DNA of 42,412 bases from a virus (IMGVR_UViG_3300042904_000070:1-42412), one strand, 5' to 3'; shown: positions 8,108 to 17,401, counted from the stretch's first letter. A program made the numbers and translations. Notes: generated by a model not told the origin, from the sequence alone.

Positions 8108-8659
8108 ATGGCAGCAGTCCGCCAGTCCATCCTCCCTGACGTGGCGGCCTGCGCCGCACAGATGCGCCCCGCTGACCAAGCTGAGGTCGGCGCCCTGGGC
8201 TACACACCGCTCGGGGCGCTGGCCGAAGGCTTCGAGATCTCCGACCCGTGCCTCACCATCGTGGCTGCTGATGGTGAACCCATCGGCATGTTCGGTGCCG
8301 TCCCCTGGCCCGACCGCCAGGTCGCCAACGTCTGGCTCCTCGCGACCGAGAAGCTCGTGACGGTGACCAAGCGGCAGTTCATCCGCGAGTGCCGCGCCTG
8401 GGTCGATGGCCTGAACGCCAAGTACCCACTCCTGACCAACCTCGTCGACGCGCGCAACACGGTCCACCTCAGGTGGCTCCGGTGGTGCGGCTTCGAGTTC
8501 GGCTCCCCCCTGCCCATCAACGGGCACCAGTTCATCCCCTTCGCGAGGCAACACCATGTGCGGACCAGCCGCGATCCCTCTTGCGACCCTGGCTGTCACG
8601 GCGGTGGCGGCCGGCGCCCAGTACATGGGCCAGCGCCAGGCGGCGCAGGACCAGGCTGA
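8108..8659 (+). CDS. Internal virion protein A (T7 gp13-like), with extended C-terminus
   Basis: 183 residues. The first ~147 resemble T7 gp13 and related GNAT-fold virion proteins. Examples are the segment LTIVAADGEPIGMFGAVPWPDRQVANVWLLATEKL, and NTVHLRWLRWCGFEFGSPLPINGHQFIPFAR, which is where homologues usually end. Here the frame continues for 36 more residues (Arg/Gly/Pro/His-rich), overlapping the next gene by 104 bases in another frame. That tail looks like read-through of a lost stop codon. gp13 is needed for assembly in T7 but is not an enzyme there. Confidence 0.85.
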   Translation: MAAVRQSILPDVAACAAQMRPADQAEVGALGYTPLGALAEGFEISDPCLTIVAADGEPIGMFGAVPWPDRQVANVWLLATEKLVTVTKRQFIRECRAWVDGLNAKYPLLTNLVDARNTVHLRWLRWCGFEFGSPLPINGHQFIPFARQHHVRTSRDPSCDPGCHGGGGRRPVHGPAPGGAGPG

Positions 8660-9176
8660 CTACCAGGCCGATCTGGTCAAGGAGCGCGACCGCCAGATCC
8701 AAGAGAACTACAAGCGCGCCATGGCCTCCTACAACCTCCAGAACGTCGCCGAGGGCGCGCGCATGGAGGAGGTCCGGGCGGCTGCCAGCCAGCAGGCCTT
8801 CGAGATCGCCAAGCAGTCGGCCCAGCTGAAGGCGCGCGTCATCAGCAACGCAGCCCAGACCGGTGCCGGCGGCAACTCCCTGCTCTCGGTTCTCCAGGAC
8901 ATCATGGGCCAGGCCGGCTTCGAGACCAACACGATCCTCACCAACCTCCAGTCCGAGGAAGGGCAGTCTCGCCGGAACCTCGCCGCCTTCCGCGAGGAAG
9001 CCGCCAACCGGATCTCCTCGATCCAGCCCTATACCGCCTCGGTGGTCCGCGGTCCGTCCCTCGCTGGGCCGGCCCTGACGATCGGAGGCGCCGCGCTTGG
9101 CAGCTACTCCGACTACCAGCGCGACCAGAAGATCGCCAAGCTGACCCAAGACACCTCGACGTTGACCACCAAATAG
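8556..9176 (+). CDS. Internal virion protein B (T7 gp14-like)
   Basis: 206 residues. It starts MCGPAAIPLATLAVTAVAAGAQYMGQ, the typical hydrophobic N-terminus of gp14-like ejection proteins that insert in the outer membrane during infection. A long Gln/Ala/Glu-rich helical region follows (residues about 25-160). The stop is followed after 10 bases by the gp15-like gene with GGAGA as ribosome site. The start lies within the preceding gene's C-terminal extension. Confidence 0.9.
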   Translation: MCGPAAIPLATLAVTAVAAGAQYMGQRQAAQDQADYQADLVKERDRQIQENYKRAMASYNLQNVAEGARMEEVRAAASQQAFEIAKQSAQLKARVISNAAQTGAGGNSLLSVLQDIMGQAGFETNTILTNLQSEEGQSRRNLAAFREEAANRISSIQPYTASVVRGPSLAGPALTIGGAALGSYSDYQRDQKIAKLTQDTSTLTTK

Positions 9177-9186
9177 GAGACACCCC

Positions 9187-11262
9187 ATGGCAGAGCTTCG
9201 CTCGGCCGCCCGCGTGCTCGACACCTACGCGGCACCGGGAGCCCGTACCTTCGGGCCGACGATCGGTGGCAACGCCTGGCAGGACCTGGCGGCGGGCCTG
9301 GCCGACTTCAACCCGGCGCTCCAGCGGTTCCTCAAGCAGGAGCACGACATCAAGGCCTCCGAGGACGAGGCCGCCGGTGCCCAGCTCCAGCAGGAGCAGC
9401 GGGTCACCCTCAAGGAGGCCGTCCGCAAGGGCCTGATCCCCGAGGGCGCCAACCCCTACCTGAAGCTCGGCTACCTCAAGTCCGAGCTGCGGCAGAAGGG
9501 CAACGAGTTCCAGACCCACCTGCTCCAGCAGTGGCAGCAGGACGGCGAGATCCAGGACGCCGAGGCTGACGCCATCCCCGAGTGGGCCAGCCAGAAGACC
9601 GCCGACTGGATGAAGTCCAACCTGTCCGGCTACGCCCCCGAGCTGGTCCAGGAGGTGTTCGAGCCGGCCGCCCAGTCCGGCCAGAACCGCCTGATGCAGT
9701 ACCACATCGGGGAGAGCTTCAAGCGCACCTCCGAGAAGGCCCGCAGTGCTCTGGAGCAGGAGGTCGGCAGCCTCTTCTCCGCCGTCGAGCAGGGCAACCC
9801 GATCGAGTTGGCGACCAAGCTGGCCGAGCAGGGCATGGACCTGGCCTCCTACAGCGACGAGGCCGAGCTTCGGCACGGCTACCTGGTCACCTCGATCCAG
9901 CGCCTGGTCGACGATGCGGTCGCCAACGGCATGTCCGGCTCCGACGCCAATCTGGTCGCGGCCGAGGCGGTCGCCGTCCAGGCCCGCGCCATGCGTGACG
10001 TGTCGGTCCTGAGCGTGCTCGACGACGTGCGGACCAACAGTGGCCCCCTCTCGGGGATCACCAAGGTCCGGCAGCTGCGCGAGGCGGCCGAGGACCACAT
10101 CGCCTCGATCAACCAGCGGGACGCCCACTTCGCGGTGTTCCTGCGGGAGCAGCAGCAGAAGCAGCAGGTGGAGAGCCTGATGCGTGGCGCCTGGACCCGC
10201 CTGATCGGGGACCACACCTCGGACATCGACGAGGAGCTGATGGCTCTCAGCCAGGTGGACCCCGGTGCGGCAAGCTCCCTGCTGGCTGCGCAATCCTCGA
10301 TGATCTCTGCCCGCACCCGCGTGATCACCGACCACCAGACCGCCGCAGCGATGCGCGCCCTGGTCCACGAGGGGCAGGCCAGCCTGCGGGACATCGTGTC
10401 CCTGGTCGGCACCGCCTACGACAGCGACTTCGCGTCCTCGCTCATGGACGACCTCGACCGGGCTCAGCGGTACGCCGCGGACCTGGCCGACGAGGAGATC
10501 CAGGGCATGTCCCGCGACCTTGAGCGGATCGTGGCCGGCGGCGACCCGGCTGCTGGTGGGATCGACCCCACGCTCGGCGAGCTGGGCGTGCAGGCGAAGA
10601 ACCGCTTCAACTCCGACCTCCTCGACTGGGTCGACGGCTTCGAGCAGAAGGAAGGCCGCAAGCCCCGGCGTTCGGAGATCCGTGCCGCGGCCGAGGATCT
10701 CCAGTCCTCGATCCTGAAGAACCCTCGCTACAACGCCACCCGCATCCAGGATGGCGCCACCTACGAGACCCCGACCCAGGCCAAGGTCGACGCCACGTCG
10801 CCCGTCGAGCAGTACCTCCCGCCCGCCATCGCGCTCGAACGCGCGCCCGCGCAGGTGGACTGGCAGAACCGGCCGATGTGGACGGACCCCGAAGCCTTCA
10901 TGAACTCTGTGCAGCGCTTCGAGACCACCGGCACCGGCCTCCTGAAGAACCTGGTCGACCACCTCGCGGTCAGCCCCGACGACCTGATCTCGACCCAGGC
11001 CCGCCTCCTTGGCCTGGAGTTGGTCCCCGAGGAGCCCGTCGTGGAACAGGAGCCTGCGCCTGCCCCCGAGCCCGCCCCCGAGCCCGCCCCTGCGGCAGAG
11101 CCCGAGGACGAGGACATCGGCCTTCTCGACCAACTGACCGACCTCCCGGCCGACATCGCCGCGGGGATCAACCGCATCCGTGAAAGGCTCATCGCCCTCC
11201 GTGCTGCTCGCGAGCAGGCCGGCAAACTGGCGGATGAGCTGGATAGCAACCTCACACCGTAA
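9187..11262 (+). CDS. Internal virion protein C (T7 gp15-like)
   Basis: 691 residues, close to the 747 of T7 gp15. It is mostly helical, with an N-terminal segment NPALQRFLKQEHDIKASEDEAAGAQ and many internal Gln/Glu-rich helices. It ends in a Pro/Glu/Ala-rich linker (about residues 617-640) and a charged tail. In T7-like phages this ejection protein forms the periplasmic tunnel with gp16. Assignment rests on gene order between gp14 and gp16 homologues, length and helical content; residue-level conservation is weak in this family. Confidence 0.82.
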   Translation: MAELRSAARVLDTYAAPGARTFGPTIGGNAWQDLAAGLADFNPALQRFLKQEHDIKASEDEAAGAQLQQEQRVTLKEAVRKGLIPEGANPYLKLGYLKSELRQKGNEFQTHLLQQWQQDGEIQDAEADAIPEWASQKTADWMKSNLSGYAPELVQEVFEPAAQSGQNRLMQYHIGESFKRTSEKARSALEQEVGSLFSAVEQGNPIELATKLAEQGMDLASYSDEAELRHGYLVTSIQRLVDDAVANGMSGSDANLVAAEAVAVQARAMRDVSVLSVLDDVRTNSGPLSGITKVRQLREAAEDHIASINQRDAHFAVFLREQQQKQQVESLMRGAWTRLIGDHTSDIDEELMALSQVDPGAASSLLAAQSSMISARTRVITDHQTAAAMRALVHEGQASLRDIVSLVGTAYDSDFASSLMDDLDRAQRYAADLADEEIQGMSRDLERIVAGGDPAAGGIDPTLGELGVQAKNRFNSDLLDWVDGFEQKEGRKPRRSEIRAAAEDLQSSILKNPRYNATRIQDGATYETPTQAKVDATSPVEQYLPPAIALERAPAQVDWQNRPMWTDPEAFMNSVQRFETTGTGLLKNLVDHLAVSPDDLISTQARLLGLELVPEEPVVEQEPAPAPEPAPEPAPAAEPEDEDIGLLDQLTDLPADIAAGINRIRERLIALRAAREQAGKLADELDSNLTP

Positions 11263-11271
11263 GGGAACGTG

Positions 11272-14200
11272 ATGACCACTCCCGTGACCCCTGGCGTTCC
11301 CACCGAAGGGTCGGCCTCCGGGCCGGCCCGCCGGTACTCCTTCCGGCCGATCGGCCAGACCGCACCTGCCACCCCGACGCAGCAGGCCACTGCTCCGGCC
11401 GCCACCCCGGCCCAGCCCGAGCAACCTTCAGAGCGCGGCTTCCTCACGGACATCGCGGTGTCCGTCGTTGGGGGTGCTCGTGATGCCGTCCAGGAGACCA
11501 TCGACTTCACGCACGAAGCCGGTGCCTGGCTCGAAACCAACATCCCCCTCGGCACTCTCGGCGGGGGCAACTACCCCGAAGAGAACCCGCTCGTGCTCCC
11601 TGGCGCGACCGAGAGCGAGACCACGGTCGGTCGCGTCTCCCGCGGCCTCACCCAGGCGCTCGTCGGGTTCGTCGGGGCCGGCAAGTTCCTCAAGGGCGCT
11701 CGCGTCCTCCAGGGTGCTGGCAAGGCGGCTGCCATCGCGCGGCCGTTCGCGGCTGGTGCCATCGGCGATGCCGTGGCGCTCGACCCCTACGAGGACCGGC
11801 TGTCCAACCTGGTCCAGTCCAGCGAGATGCTGGCCAACCCGATCACCGAGTACCTGGCCTCCGACGAGGAGGACAGCGCCGCCGAGGCCCGCTTCAAGAA
11901 CGCCGTCGAGGGTCTCATCCTGGGTGGCACCGCCGAGGCTGTCTTCCGGGCCGCCCGGTTCATGAAGGCCTCCCGCAAGGTGGCCGCAGAGCAGGGGCCG
12001 GAAGCCGCCGCCAAGTTCGCTGCAGAGCACCTCGATGAGGTCGACGAGGCTGTCGAGGCGGCTGCCAAGGAGAGCGGCATCCAGCTCGACCTGTTCGACC
12101 CTGCCCCGGTGAAGCAGGCCGACGACATCGGCATGGTGATCCAGGAGGGGCGGGTCGCTGAGGTCGGCGAAGTCGCCCTCGCCAACAGGAAGGCGGCCGG
12201 TGCCGGCGCGAAGCGACCGAAGGCTCCGGTGGTCGACGACGAGGCCGTCCGCGCGTCCATGGGCGCCGTGAAGGCGGGCCTGGTCGACGAGGAAGCCTTT
12301 CTCGAGAACCTCTCCCCGAAGCTGTTCAACTTCGACTACATGGACAGCCCTGAGAGCGTGAAGGCCGCCCTCCAGCACACCGCCCGAGTGATCGAGGATG
12401 ACGTGCTGAAGGCGACCAAGGGTGTCCAGAGCTTCGACAAGATCGCTCAGGACGGCGCCCGGTTCCTGGCCGATAGCCTCGACCTGGGCCTCGAAGAGAC
12501 CATGGCGATCTTCGCCCGCAAGGCGGAGGGGATGCCGCAGCTCGCCTCCCGTGTGGTGGCTGGCAAGCGGCTCATGCAGTCCCTCGCTCGGGACATCGAC
12601 GGCCTGTCCAAGCAGGTGGTCATGGACCCCGAGAACGCGGAGATCGGCGCCCAGTTCGTCCAGCGCATCCAGCAGCTGGGCGACCTCCAGGTCAACCTCA
12701 AGGCCATCCAGACGGGCGCTGCTCGTGCCACCGCGGCCGGGCGCATCCGCACGGTCGACAGCATCAAGGGTGAGCGGCTCAACGCTGCGGACATCCTCGA
12801 CCAGCTCAACGCCGTGGGCGGCGTGAAGAAGGCCGCCGAGGTCGCCAGGAAGATGCTGGCGGCGGGTGGTGACCCCAAGGCCCTGGCGCGTATCGCCCGA
12901 GCCACCAAGTGGGGTCGAGCCCTCGACGTCCACACCGAGTACTGGATCAACTCGATCCTGTCCGGTCCGAAGACCCACCTGATCAACCTGACCTCGAACG
13001 CGGTGCAGACCGCCACGATCCCGACCGAGAAGCTGATCGGCGGCATCGAGTACGGCATCCGCAACGGGGACTGGACGGTCGCCCGTGAGGCGGGGCGTCA
13101 CTACATCGGCATCTTCGCTGCGCTCAACGACGCGTGGCGGATGGCCGGCAAGGCGTTCCGGCTGGAGGAGAACATCCTCGACCCCCGGCACATGGTCTAC
13201 GACGCCCCAGCCAAGGCGATCTCCGCCCGCAACTTCGGCCTCAAGGACGGCACCGCCCTGGGCACCGGGGTGGACTACCTCGGCAAGGTGCTCCGCATCC
13301 CCTCGCGGTTCCTCCTGGCTGAGGACGAGTTCTTCAAGCAGATCAACTACCGCGCCACGCTGTACTCCAAGGCCTTCGTCCGAGGCTCCGACCTGGGGCT
13401 CAAGGGCAAGCAGCTGGCGGTCTACATCGAGGACCAGGTCGACCGGGCCTTCCTGGAGACCGGTGAGGGCACCGACGCCTGGGCCAAGCGCCTGGCCGAG
13501 GAAGCCACCTTCACCCGCGACCTGGAGCACGGCATCGGCCGCACCCTCCAGAAGGCGGTGGCCGCCCACCCTGGCCTCCGCATCGTGATGCCGTTCATCC
13601 GCACGCCGACCAACATCCTCCGGTCGGTGTGGCAGCGGACCCCCGGCGTCAACCGCCTCCAGCGACAGTTCATGGAGGACCTCGCCTCGGGCAACGCCGA
13701 GCGCGTGGCCATCGCCAAGGGCCGCCAGGCTCTCGGCAGCATGATGTGGGCGACCGCTACGATGTGGGCTCTCGACGGTCGGATCACCGGAGCGGGGCCT
13801 GCCGACATCAACGAGCGGCAGCGCCTCATGGAGACCGGCTGGCAGCCCTACTCGCTGAGGGTCGGCGACAAGTACATCAACATGGGCCGTCTCGACCCCT
13901 TCGCGATGATCTTCGGCCTGGCCGCGGACTTCGTCGAGGTGGCCGGCAACACCAGCGCCTCCGAGCTGGACGAGCTGGCGACCGGCATGGCTGTGGCGCT
14001 CGCCCACAACCTGGCCAACAAGAGCTACCTCCAGGGCGTGACCCGGTTCATGAACGCCATGACCCAGCCCGACCGCTTCATGGAGAAGTGGGTCCAAGGC
14101 CACGCCGGCTCGCTCGTGCCGTTCTCGGCCGGCCTCCAGCAGGTGGCCTCGGCGACCCCGTTCGGGGACGAGTACATGCGCGAGATCCGGTCGGTGTTCG

Positions 14201-14754
14201 ATGCCGTCCGGGCCAAGATCCCCGGCCTCTCGAAGGACCTCCCTCCGAGGCGCTCGTGGGTCACCGGTGAGCCTCTCGCCTACGAAGACCTGGTCATGTA
14301 CCCCGACCGGATCAGCCCGTTCCCCATCACGGACCAGAGCAAGAGCGCGGTGATCAACGAGATCGCCCGGCTCAAGCACGGGTTCGCGCCACCGGAGCGG
14401 AACATCGGCAACGTCGAGCTGTCCCCCAAGCAGTACGACCGGCTGATGGAGCTGCACGGTAAGGTGAAGGTCGGTCGCTACAACCTCATGGAGCGGCTCG
14501 AAGCCACCATCACCAAGCCGTCCTACGACATCGAGCGGAAGTCCGTCCCTGACGCGCCCGACGAGTTCACCAGCCACCGGCTGCGCATCGTCAAGCGGGT
14601 CATCGAGAGCTACCGCCAGGCTGCCAAGAACCAGCTCATCAAGGAGGACCGGGAACTCCGGGCCGCCATCGAGCAGGACCGCCGGGCAGCCGCCAACACC
14701 CTTCGGGGCAAGCCGCCTGCTGGCGTCCGTACCCTCCTCAACCTCGCCCAGTAA
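11272..14754 (+). CDS. Internal virion protein D (T7 gp16-like ejection protein)
   Basis: 1160 residues from the ATG at 11272 (a GTG directly before it is also possible). The long Ala/Glu-rich helical protein sits exactly where the gp16 homologue is expected. Distinctive segments are WINSILSGPKTHLINLTSN (about residue 560) and MPFIRTPTNILRSVWQRTPG (about 770), both familiar from podophage ejection and internal core proteins. I see no lytic transglycosylase motif at the N-terminus, where T7 gp16 has one. The first ~50 residues are Pro/Ala/Thr-rich instead. It probably forms the channel or motor that moves DNA into the cell. Confidence 0.88.
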   Translation: MTTPVTPGVPTEGSASGPARRYSFRPIGQTAPATPTQQATAPAATPAQPEQPSERGFLTDIAVSVVGGARDAVQETIDFTHEAGAWLETNIPLGTLGGGNYPEENPLVLPGATESETTVGRVSRGLTQALVGFVGAGKFLKGARVLQGAGKAAAIARPFAAGAIGDAVALDPYEDRLSNLVQSSEMLANPITEYLASDEEDSAAEARFKNAVEGLILGGTAEAVFRAARFMKASRKVAAEQGPEAAAKFAAEHLDEVDEAVEAAAKESGIQLDLFDPAPVKQADDIGMVIQEGRVAEVGEVALANRKAAGAGAKRPKAPVVDDEAVRASMGAVKAGLVDEEAFLENLSPKLFNFDYMDSPESVKAALQHTARVIEDDVLKATKGVQSFDKIAQDGARFLADSLDLGLEETMAIFARKAEGMPQLASRVVAGKRLMQSLARDIDGLSKQVVMDPENAEIGAQFVQRIQQLGDLQVNLKAIQTGAARATAAGRIRTVDSIKGERLNAADILDQLNAVGGVKKAAEVARKMLAAGGDPKALARIARATKWGRALDVHTEYWINSILSGPKTHLINLTSNAVQTATIPTEKLIGGIEYGIRNGDWTVAREAGRHYIGIFAALNDAWRMAGKAFRLEENILDPRHMVYDAPAKAISARNFGLKDGTALGTGVDYLGKVLRIPSRFLLAEDEFFKQINYRATLYSKAFVRGSDLGLKGKQLAVYIEDQVDRAFLETGEGTDAWAKRLAEEATFTRDLEHGIGRTLQKAVAAHPGLRIVMPFIRTPTNILRSVWQRTPGVNRLQRQFMEDLASGNAERVAIAKGRQALGSMMWATATMWALDGRITGAGPADINERQRLMETGWQPYSLRVGDKYINMGRLDPFAMIFGLAADFVEVAGNTSASELDELATGMAVALAHNLANKSYLQGVTRFMNAMTQPDRFMEKWVQGHAGSLVPFSAGLQQVASATPFGDEYMREIRSVFDAVRAKIPGLSKDLPPRRSWVTGEPLAYEDLVMYPDRISPFPITDQSKSAVINEIARLKHGFAPPERNIGNVELSPKQYDRLMELHGKVKVGRYNLMERLEATITKPSYDIERKSVPDAPDEFTSHRLRIVKRVIESYRQAAKNQLIKEDRELRAAIEQDRRAAANTLRGKPPAGVRTLLNLAQ

Positions 14755-14760
14755 CCCTGT

Positions 14761-14786
14761 CCGGGGCTCCCTTCGGGGAGCCTCGG
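14761..14786 (+). terminator. UUCG-capped hairpin after the gp16 gene
   Basis: CCGGGGCTCCC (14761-14771) and GGGAGCCTCGG (14776-14786) pair over 11 positions around TTCG. No T-run follows, so it may be a processing or stability element rather than a true terminator. Confidence 0.55.
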
Positions 14787-14806
14787 CGCACCTCTGAGAC
14801 ACCACA

Positions 14807-15022
14807 ATGGACGACCACAATCGAGAAGTCCTCCTGGCCATCGGTCGGGTGGAAGGGAAGCTGGACGGCATCCTCCTAGCGCAGGTGCGACACGAGAGCC
14901 GCCTGGACAAGCACGAAGCCCGCCTCGGCGGCCTGGAGCGATGGCAAGCACGGGTCGTCGGCATGGGTGCCGCGGCCGGCGCAGGCATGTCGTTCCTGCT
15001 GAAGCTGATCGGAGTTCACTGA
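14807..15022 (+). CDS. Holin-like / XhlA-like small membrane protein
   Basis: 71 residues. An N-terminal charged helix (coiled-coil-like, with VRHESRLDKHEARLGGLERWQ) is followed by a C-terminal hydrophobic segment, VVGMGAAAGAGMSFLLKLIG. This is the layout of XhlA-type haemolysin/holin-associated proteins. It occupies the T7 gp17.5 holin position directly upstream of the terminase genes, supporting a role in membrane permeabilisation at lysis. The lysozyme lies far away at 32078-32752. Confidence 0.72.
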   Translation: MDDHNREVLLAIGRVEGKLDGILLAQVRHESRLDKHEARLGGLERWQARVVGMGAAAGAGMSFLLKLIGVH

Positions 15023-15024
15023 CC

Positions 15025-15309
15025 ATGCGCGCATCCGAAGAGACCATGGACAAGATCCATGAGCTGCTGGCGCAGGACATGCTGAAGCGCATCCGCGACG
15101 GCGAGCCCGTGCTCGTCGGCAAGGGAGAGGAACAGCGCATCGAGCGTCTGCCTCCCTCGGCTGCGACGCTCAACGTCATCCGCCAGTTCCTCAAGGACAA
15201 CCACATCGAGGGCATTCCGGCCAAGGAGAGCCCCCTGGGCAAGCTGGTCGACAGCCTGCCGGACTACGACGAGGACGAGGCCACCAACGTGGTTCGCCTC
15301 GGCAGGTAG
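15025..15309 (+). CDS. Terminase small subunit (T7 gp18-like, DNA maturase A)
   Basis: 94 residues, near the length of T7 gp18. It has an N-terminal amphipathic helix SEETMDKIHELLAQDMLKRIRDG, then LPPSAATLNVIRQFLKDNHIEG, the conserved core of podophage small terminases, and an acidic C-terminal end. It recognises concatemeric DNA and recruits the large subunit. It lies two bases downstream of the holin-like gene and about 150 bases upstream of the large terminase. Confidence 0.88.
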   Translation: MRASEETMDKIHELLAQDMLKRIRDGEPVLVGKGEEQRIERLPPSAATLNVIRQFLKDNHIEGIPAKESPLGKLVDSLPDYDEDEATNVVRLGR

Positions 15310-15311
15310 CC

Positions 15312-15327
15312 CCTAGATCGCTCTAGG
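15312..15327 (+). other. Short perfect hairpin in the TerS-TerL gap
   Basis: CCTAGA and TCTAGG pair perfectly around TCGC. The 147-base gap between the terminase genes also holds GC-rich repeats of GGGC/GCCC type. It could be an mRNA processing signal; no T-run follows. Confidence 0.4.
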
Positions 15328-15456
15328 AGCCTCACCAGCGAGGGCTCCCCAGCCGGGGCACCACCCTAGCGGACGCATCGTCATCGCCTGGCCTACCCAG
15401 GGCCGCGGGGCGGCGCCATGCGTCCGAACCTATCCACCTCGACAAGGGAGCCTGCT

Positions 15457-17172
15457 GTGGCGGTCAAGCCCGCGATCCCAGCGAAGATCCTCAAGCGGTT
15501 CGACAACTTCCTCCGGCTGACGTGGGCGCACCTCCAGCTCCCTCCGCCCGACGCCATCCAGCTCGACCTGGCTCACACCCTCCAGTACGGGCCGGACCGG
15601 CTGATCATCGAGGCCTTCCGAGGGGTCGGCAAGAGCTACATCACCGGCGCCTTCTGCCTATGGCTGCTCCTCAACGACCCCGACCTCCAGATCCTCATCG
15701 TCTCCGCGAGCACCGACAAGGCCCGAGACCAGACCACCTTCATGCTCCGGCTCCTCCGGGAGATGCCCATCCTCCAGCACCTGGCCCCGACCGGGGACAT
15801 GCGGGCGTCCATGGAGGGCTTCGACGTCACCGGCGCCACCGTGAAGCAGAGCCCCTCGGTCCGCTCGAAGGGCATCACCTCGAACATCACCGGTGGCCGA
15901 GCTGACGTGATCATCCCGGATGACGTCGAGACCCCGGACAACAGCATGACGCAGACCATGCGCGAGAAGATCCGCGAGAAGGTCCGCGAGCTGGACAACA
16001 TCATCAAGCCGGGGCCGGGACACCGCATCATCTACCTCGGCACGCCGCAGCTGGAGGACAGCCTCTACGAGGTCTTGCCGGAGCGCGGCTACCACACCCG
16101 CATCTGGCCGATCCGGTTCCCCACCACCAAGGAGCGGGATCGCTACGGGACCAAGCTGGCTCCCTCTGTGATCGCCGCCCTGGAGAGCGACCCGACCCTC
16201 GCCGGCTCACCTCTGGAGCCCCGCCGGTTCGGCGACCTGATCATCCTGGAGAAGGAGGCCTCGCAGGGCCGCTCAGGGTTCCGCCTCCAGTACATGCTCG
16301 ACACCAGCCTGAGCGACCAGGAGAAGCACCCGCTGAAGCTCTCCGACCTGGTCGTCATGGACCTGAACCCCGAGCGCGCCCCGGAGAAGGTGATCTGGGC
16401 CGCCGCCCCTGAGCTGGTCTGGCAGGAGCTGCCGAACGTCGGCCTCAAGGGGGACAAGCTCTACCGACCCATGGGCCTCGATGGCCTGCGCGACCCTGCC
16501 GGCAACGTCATCTGGCAGCCCTACGGTGGCGCCGTGATGGCGATCGACCCGTCCGGCCGCGGTCAGGACGAGACCTCCTACGCCGTCTCGAAGATGCTCA
16601 ACAGCCAGGTCTTCGTCCCCGACGCTGGCGGCTTCGTTGGTGGCTACGACATGGAGACCCTGGAGGGCCTGGCCCGCAAGGCGAAGGAGCACGGGGTCAA
16701 GAAGGTCATCTACGAGGGCAACTTCGGCGACGGCATGTGGGGCAAGCTGTTCGCCCCCGTCCTCGGCCGCATCTACCCCTGCACCCTCGAAGAGGTGAAG
16801 GCCACCAACCGGGCGTTCAAGGAAGCCAGGATCATCGACATCCTGGAGCCCGTGATGAACAACCACCGCCTGATCATCGACAGGCGCGTCGTCGAGCGGG
16901 ACTTCGCATCCACCCAGCACCTCCCGCCCGAGAAGGCCCTCAAGTACCAGCTGCTCTACCAGCTCACCCGCATCACCCGAGAGCGGGGCAGCCTGGTCCA
17001 CGACGACCGCCTCGACGCGCTCGCCTGGGCCGTCTGGTACTGGGTCGAGCAGATGTCCGCCGACGCTGACCGCCGCCTCCAGGAGAGCCGCGAGCAGCAC
17101 CTACAGGCTGAGATCGACCGGTTCCTCGAACACGCTCTCGGCTCGAACCCCAACCCGCAAACCTGGATGTAA
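15457..17172 (+). CDS. Terminase large subunit (T7 gp19-like packaging ATPase/nuclease)
   Basis: 571 residues from a GTG at 15457, preceded by AAGGGAG with six-base spacing and by the junction motif TATCCACC. An in-frame ATG at 15418 has a poorer ribosome site and would give 584 residues. Walker A is FRGVGKSY (Lys59). The Walker B-like strand ends DVIIPDDVE (Asp155). The nuclease domain starts MAIDPSGRGQDET, and NFGDGMWGKLFAPVL and the C-terminal HDDRLDALAWAV are conserved in gp19. The enzyme cuts concatemers and pumps DNA through the portal. It is the last recognisable gene of the late operon. Confidence 0.95.
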   Translation: MAVKPAIPAKILKRFDNFLRLTWAHLQLPPPDAIQLDLAHTLQYGPDRLIIEAFRGVGKSYITGAFCLWLLLNDPDLQILIVSASTDKARDQTTFMLRLLREMPILQHLAPTGDMRASMEGFDVTGATVKQSPSVRSKGITSNITGGRADVIIPDDVETPDNSMTQTMREKIREKVRELDNIIKPGPGHRIIYLGTPQLEDSLYEVLPERGYHTRIWPIRFPTTKERDRYGTKLAPSVIAALESDPTLAGSPLEPRRFGDLIILEKEASQGRSGFRLQYMLDTSLSDQEKHPLKLSDLVVMDLNPERAPEKVIWAAAPELVWQELPNVGLKGDKLYRPMGLDGLRDPAGNVIWQPYGGAVMAIDPSGRGQDETSYAVSKMLNSQVFVPDAGGFVGGYDMETLEGLARKAKEHGVKKVIYEGNFGDGMWGKLFAPVLGRIYPCTLEEVKATNRAFKEARIIDILEPVMNNHRLIIDRRVVERDFASTQHLPPEKALKYQLLYQLTRITRERGSLVHDDRLDALAWAVWYWVEQMSADADRRLQESREQHLQAEIDRFLEHALGSNPNPQTWM

Positions 17173-17175
17173 CCC

Positions 17176-17349
17176 ATGAACGTCCTCACCACCCTCACCG
17201 TGAAGAAGGGCGCCTCGACCGCCTCGGTCTCCCTGAAGCTGAAGGCGGACGGCTCCTACGAGTTCACCGACAAGGACGGCGTCGTCGTGACCACCCACTC
17301 GAACGAGGCCATGCGCCGGCTGTTCGAGGCGATCAACGCGCTGGTCTAA
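17176..17349 (+). CDS. Small protein after large terminase
   Basis: 57 residues starting MNVLTTLTVKKGASTASVSL. It is beta-rich in its first two thirds (alternating Thr/Val/Ser) with a short C-terminal helix, EAMRRLFEAINALV. The start is three bases after the terminase stop, so it is probably read by re-initiation. It stands at the T7 gp19.5 position at the right genome end, but I see no clear similarity to gp19.5. It is the last gene before the terminator hairpin at 17367. Confidence 0.65.
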   Translation: MNVLTTLTVKKGASTASVSLKLKADGSYEFTDKDGVVVTTHSNEAMRRLFEAINALV

Positions 17350-17366
17350 GCGCTCCCGCGGGCCTT

Positions 17367-17401
17367 GGGCTCCTCTCCGACCCCCAATCGGGGAGGGGCC
17401 T
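17367..17401 (+). terminator. Late-operon end hairpin
   Basis: A 14-pair stem: GGGCTCCTCTCCGA (17367-17380) with TCGGGGAGGGGCCT (17388-17401), including G-T pairs, around CCCCCAA. It sits 18 bases after the last late gene and 22 bases before a phage promoter. It probably ends or slows late transcription. Confidence 0.65.

Noticed and set aside
11428-14988. Very long antisense open frame (about 1186 codons) opposite the gp16-like gene, and similar ones opposite gp12 (5683-8130) and gp15 (8938-11424).
   Set aside because: Composition is Leu/Asp/Gly/His/Arg-biased with no motifs, as expected opposite GC-rich genes with G/C third positions; the sense genes have clear family signatures.
15418-15456. 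ATG start of the large terminase 13 codons upstream.
   Set aside because: Weaker ribosome site than the GTG at 15457, which has AAGGGAG and the usual junction motif; kept as an alternative only.
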